A DNA stretch of 64,000 bases, taken from the NCBI RefSeq assembly GCF_014647795.1, contig NZ_BMPW01000007.1, positions 248,001 through 312,000 on the forward strand. Direction: 5' to 3'. The DNA comes from Actinoplanes campanulatus. GTDB lineage: Bacteria > Actinomycetota > Actinomycetes > Mycobacteriales > Micromonosporaceae. Positions 60,833-64,000 of the stretch are shown one piece after another; positions within the stretch are counted from its first letter, which is position 1; every line of letters starts with the position of its first letter. Below the pieces are notes generated by a model. That model saw only the letters and a list, made by a program, of their open reading frames with translations. It made no database searches and was not told the DNA's origin. The position numbers and the translations under genes are program-made.

Positions 60833-62091
60833 GGCAACTCCATGGTGATGACGGTCGGGCCCCCGGGCGGGCTCGACAGCATGATCGTGCCGTCGAACGC
60901 CGCCAGGCGGCGTTTGATACCGCGCAGCCCGGTGCCGGCAGCCGGGTTCGCGCCGCCCCTGCCGTCATCGGTGACGACCATCGTCAGCAGACCGGCAGCG
61001 TACCGGGAGAACACCGACCCGCGGTGAGCGCGGCTGTGCCGGATGACGTTGCTCAGCGCTTCGGCGACGGCGAAGTAGGCGGCGGACTCCAGCGGCAGGT
61101 CGGGCCGTCCGGGCAGGTCGACGTCGACGGTGATCGGGATCGGCAGGCTGAGCGCCAGCGCCCGGACCGCGCCGTCGAGCCCGCGTTCGGCCAACACCGG
61201 CGGGTGAATTCCGCGCACCAGGTCACGCAACTCGGCCAGCGCGGCCCGACTGGATGCCCGGGCCTCGGCGAGCAGCTTGTGGGCCTCGGCCGGGTCACGG
61301 TCGATGAGGTTGTCGGCCAGGCCGATCATCATGCTCAGCGACGCGAGACGGGCCTGCGCACCGTCGTGCAAATCGCGTTCGATGCGGCGCAGCTCCGCCG
61401 CCTGGGCGTCCACCGTCCCGGCACGCGTGACGGTCAGCTGGGTGACCCGCAGACGAAGCTCGGCCGACCTGGTGGGCGCGAGCAGGAGCCGGGCGAACAG
61501 CGCGTCGACACGGCGCAGCCACGGCGCCACCCACAGCCCGGCGGCGAGGATGATCACGCCCTGCGGCACCGACACCAGACCGGCAAGGAACGCGTCGATG
61601 GACCAGACCGCGCCGTAGCCGTACCAGCCTGTGCCGAGCCAGATCCACGACGGCGTCAATGTCAGGCCCAGAAGCCCGTACAACGGCACCAGCACGCCGA
61701 TCGCCCCGAGGGTCAGCCCGACGACGGCTCCGGGTGCCAGCCAGGCCAGGTCCCGCCACGTGGCCGGATCCGTCACGGTCCACCGGAACCGTTCCCACCC
61801 GTCGGCGACGGCACGTTCCGGCAGCGGATGGTACGGGCGGTTGACCAGCACGCCCGCCCGGGACGCACGCCGGCGCTCCAGGTCGGTGCGCTTGCGGACC
61901 AGCGTCATGGTCCACGGGACCAGGGCCAGCCCGAGGTACGGCACGGGCGTCAGCACCAACGCCACGACCGCGACGGCCAGCAGCGGAATGTTGGTGATCG
62001 CCAAGCCGATCGCCGCCATGCCGCCCAGCACACCGCGCACGCCCCGCCGGGCGCCACTACCCAGGCCCGTCCCATCCACGCGCATTCTCAC
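60820..62091 (-). CDS. Sensor histidine kinase, HisKA_3 type (DesK-like)
   Basis: 423 residues. At least four membrane helices in the first 210 residues form a membrane-embedded sensor with no large outer loop. The dimerisation/phosphoacceptor helix is RIERDLHDGAQARLASLS (His in DLHDGAQ), followed by an HATPase with ALSNVIRHS, VTDDGRGG and GLRGIKRRL. This is the layout of DesK-like thermosensors. It is divergent from the desaturase gene. Confidence 0.92.
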   Translation of the reverse strand: MRMRVDGTGLGSGARRGVRGVLGGMAAIGLAITNIPLLAVAVVALVLTPVPYLGLALVPWTMTLVRKRTDLERRRASRAGVLVNRPYHPLPERAVADGWERFRWTVTDPATWRDLAWLAPGAVVGLTLGAIGVLVPLYGLLGLTLTPSWIWLGTGWYGYGAVWSIDAFLAGLVSVPQGVIILAAGLWVAPWLRRVDALFARLLLAPTRSAELRLRVTQLTVTRAGTVDAQAAELRRIERDLHDGAQARLASLSMMIGLADNLIDRDPAEAHKLLAEARASSRAALAELRDLVRGIHPPVLAERGLDGAVRALALSLPIPITVDVDLPGRPDLPLESAAYFAVAEALSNVIRHSRAHRGSVFSRYAAGLLTMVVTDDGRGGANPAAGTGLRGIKRRLAAFDGTIMLSSPPGGPTVITMELPCAL

Positions 62092-62121
62092 GAACTTCAG
62101 TGTCCTCCCGCCGGTAAGGCT

Positions 62122-62149
62122 GTCCTGGTGGTGCTAGCACCACCAGGAC
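62122..62149. promoter_or_regulatory. Perfect 28-bp palindrome between kinase and desaturase genes
   Basis: Half-site GTCCTGGTGGTGCT is followed directly by its exact reverse complement, centred on CTAG. It lies 31 bp before the kinase start and 52 bp before the desaturase start. It is a strong candidate operator for the adjacent response regulator, acting in both directions. It would also fold as a 14-bp hairpin in RNA. Confidence 0.7.
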
Positions 62150-62200
62150 GAGGGTCCTAGCGCTCCTGACGAATCGCGTCCCGAGCGGTTCGATGGACAC

Positions 62201-63256
62201 ATGACAACTCTGACATCGGCGACCAGTACGGCGCCACGGGCGGCAACGGCCGGCAGCGACTTCGCCGTCCTGGCTCGCCGCATCAACGCGGAAGGCCTGA
62301 TGCAGCGCCGGGCCGCCTACTACGTCGCCCGGATCAGCGTCGTCACCCTCATGTTCCTCGGCGGATGGACCGCGTTCTTCCTGATCGGCTCGTCCTGGTG
62401 GCAGATCGTGACGGCGGCGTTCCTGGCTATCACCTTCACCCAGGTGGGACTGCTGGCCCACGACCTCGCTCACCGGCAGGTCTTCCGCACGAAGCGACCG
62501 GGAGAGATCGCCGGCCGCATCGCCGGCAACGTCGGCATCGGGATGAGCTACGGCTGGTGGATGGAGAAGCACACCCGGCACCACAACAACCCCAATCACG
62601 ACGACCTCGACCCCGATGTGGCCCCCGAGGTGCTCATCTGGGCCACCGAATCAGCACTCGGACGACGCGGGCTGAAAGGCTTCGTCACCAGGCACCAGGC
62701 CGCGCTCTTCTTCCCACTGCTGACCCTGCTCGCCGTCGATCTGAAGATCTCCAGCATCAAGGCCCTGCGCAACGGAGTCGTGAAACGCCCACGCTTGGAG
62801 AGCACACTGCTGCTCCTGCATGGCGTCGGCTACCTCTCCGTACTGCTGATCGTCCTGCCGCCATTGCCCGCCCTCGGTTTCCTCCTGCTTCACCAGGCGT
62901 TGTTCGGCCTCTACCTCGGTATGACCTTCGCACCCAACCACAAGGGCATGCCGCACCCGGCCGGTGACGAGGACTTCCTGCGCAAGCAGGTGCTGACCTC
63001 CCGCAACGTGCGGGGTGGCCGATTCACCGACGCGGCCCTGGGCGGCCTGAACTACCAGATCGAGCACCACCTGTTCCCCGGCATGCCAGCGCCCAACCTC
63101 CGCAAGGCCCAGCCCATCGTCGAGGCCTACTGCGCACAGATCGGCGTGCCGTACGAGCAGACCAGCCTCGTCACGTCCTACCGGCAGGCACTGCGATACC
63201 TGCACGAGGTCGGTGCACCGGCCCGTGCCGAGCATGAGGCCCGCGCCGGCCGGTGA
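62201..63256 (+). CDS. Membrane fatty-acid desaturase
   Basis: 351 residues. The three di-iron histidine boxes are present: HDLAH (near 88), HTRHH (near 127) and QIEHH (near 288). Hydrophobic segments lie between them, as in acyl-lipid and acyl-CoA desaturases. It inserts a double bond into membrane fatty acids using O2 and reducing equivalents. Expression is probably controlled by the divergent two-component system through the palindrome at 62122-62149. Confidence 0.93.
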   Translation: MTTLTSATSTAPRAATAGSDFAVLARRINAEGLMQRRAAYYVARISVVTLMFLGGWTAFFLIGSSWWQIVTAAFLAITFTQVGLLAHDLAHRQVFRTKRPGEIAGRIAGNVGIGMSYGWWMEKHTRHHNNPNHDDLDPDVAPEVLIWATESALGRRGLKGFVTRHQAALFFPLLTLLAVDLKISSIKALRNGVVKRPRLESTLLLLHGVGYLSVLLIVLPPLPALGFLLLHQALFGLYLGMTFAPNHKGMPHPAGDEDFLRKQVLTSRNVRGGRFTDAALGGLNYQIEHHLFPGMPAPNLRKAQPIVEAYCAQIGVPYEQTSLVTSYRQALRYLHEVGAPARAEHEARAGR

Positions 63257-63357
63257 TGGACGGCCGGGCCTCGCCGGACGAGGCATCCGGCAATGGGGCT
63301 ACTCCGGCATTTCGCCAGTGGCATCGGGTATGCAGGTCACGTCGTGAGGAGACGGCC

Positions 63358-63618
63358 ATGGCTGACAACACTGAAATGATCATCAGGTTCCATCCGGTGG
63401 GCGGCGAGGACGTGGCCGTGATGACCAGCGACTTCCCGGGACCGGACGAGGCGGTGGAGGCGATCGCCCGGGCGCTGGACGAGCGTCGTAGCCTGATCCT
63501 CACTCGTGCCAGGTACAACCGGGAGGCGGACGAGAACGCCGTACTGATCAACCTGGCCAACGTCGTATCAGTACGGGTGGCACGCCGGGACAGCGCAACG
63601 AGTGGCCAATACCTGTAG
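63358..63618 (+). CDS. Small hypothetical protein
   Basis: 86 residues from ATG 63358 (GAGGAGA upstream). An alpha/beta protein with mixed charge (IIRFHPVGGEDVAVM, AIARALDERRSLIL, AVLINLANVVSVRVARRD). The ending LINLANVVSV resembles small Sm-like or DUF proteins, but I cannot assign it. It stands alone, convergent with the kinase fragment. Confidence 0.6.
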   Translation: MADNTEMIIRFHPVGGEDVAVMTSDFPGPDEAVEAIARALDERRSLILTRARYNREADENAVLINLANVVSVRVARRDSATSGQYL

Positions 63619-63658
63619 TGACGCGAGCCGGCCCCGGACATTGACGACGCGGTAGTCG

Positions 63659-64000
63659 TCACGGTTCTTGGCCGTTGGGGCGCGGCAGGCGGATGGTGAA
63701 GGTCGTCGTGATCTCATCGGGTTCGCTCAGGGTCAGGGTGCCCCCGTGCTGTTCGACGATCGCCCGGGCGAGCGTGAGACCGAGGCCGCAGCCCGGGACG
63801 CCCCCGTGGCGCAGCTCGTCGCCGCGGTAGAACAGCTCGAAGACACGAGCGTGCTGGTCGGCGGGGATCGGCGGACCACTGTTGGACACCGTGACCACGG
63901 CGGCGCGCTGTTCTCCGCGAACGGTGACGCTGATGCGGCTGTCCGGCGGCGCCCAGGTTCGGGCGTTGCGCAGCAGTTCCTCGACGGCGACGCGGATCCG
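63659..64000 (-). CDS. Sensor histidine kinase, C-terminal part (cut by window edge)
   Basis: The last 113 residues of a kinase whose start lies beyond the window. The HATPase is clear: ELLRNARTW (N box), VTVSNSGPPIP (G1), VFELFYRGDELRHG (F box) and GCGLGLTLARAIVEQHGG (G2). This is a classical membrane histidine kinase of the HisKA type. Its partner is outside the window. Confidence 0.88.
   Translation of the reverse strand, partial: RIRVAVEELLRNARTWAPPDSRISVTVRGEQRAAVVTVSNSGPPIPADQHARVFELFYRGDELRHGGVPGCGLGLTLARAIVEQHGGTLTLSEPDEITTTFTIRLPRPNGQEP

Overview
The window is high-GC actinobacterial DNA. GTG and TTG starts are common, terminators are hairpins without long T-runs, many genes overlap by ATGA or GTGA, several promoters look leaderless, and the SpoIIE/STAS signalling, secreted glycoside hydrolases and type VII secretion (T7SS/ESX) genes are typical of Micromonosporaceae. 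An Actinoplanes-like genus is my inference from gene content; nothing in the sequence fixes it. I saw no rRNA, tRNA, CRISPR array or insertion sequence.

Layout. 0.1-8.6 kb: pyridoxal kinase (pdxY), a PAS-SpoIIE-ATPase-STAS phosphatase divergent from a STAS protein, a frameshifted SMI1/KNR4-type membrane gene, a P-loop NTPase overlapping an ABC exporter, and a TetR regulator. 9.0-17.4 kb: a secretome block with a GH87-type alpha-1,3-glucanase, four small exported proteins (two of them tandem Cys-rich paralogues), a Nudix hydrolase and a GH16 endo-glucanase with a ricin/CBM13 tail. GH87 plus GH16 suggests attack on fungal or other glucan walls.

17.8-56.8 kb is one large T7SS and polymorphic-toxin island. 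It holds PPE/EspB-like and Thr-rich candidate substrates (minus strand), two WXG100 proteins, a YbaB-like protein and a small helical protein. These are followed by a 3351-codon toxin reading frame containing several candidate toxin modules. Two small probable immunity genes lie inside that frame, out of phase, and further immunity-type genes (including SMI1/KNR4 and SseB families) follow it. The machinery comes next: a mycosin, eccB, eccD, eccC, an EccE-associated protein and eccE. The mycosin has lost all of its catalytic residues. eccE is the sixth gene of a seven-gene minus-strand run: degenerate kinase-like membrane protein, beta-helix/AAA+ ATPase (EccA-like), GT-C transferase, GT2 polysaccharide synthase, GH26 hydrolase, eccE, and the EccE-associated gene. 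This suggests that T7 secretion and an exopolysaccharide are made together.

56.8-64 kb: a gene-poor stretch, a cold-shock protein with a structured leader, a CPA1 Na+/H+ antiporter, and a DesK/DesR-like two-component pair. That pair is divergent from a three-His-box fatty-acid desaturase across a perfect 28-bp palindrome. A small unknown gene and a sensor kinase cut by the window edge end the window.

The most unusual points are the stacked toxin frame with nested immunity genes (23.1-33.7 kb), the triad-less mycosin (38.9-40.1 kb), and the mixing of glycan synthesis genes with ESX machinery.
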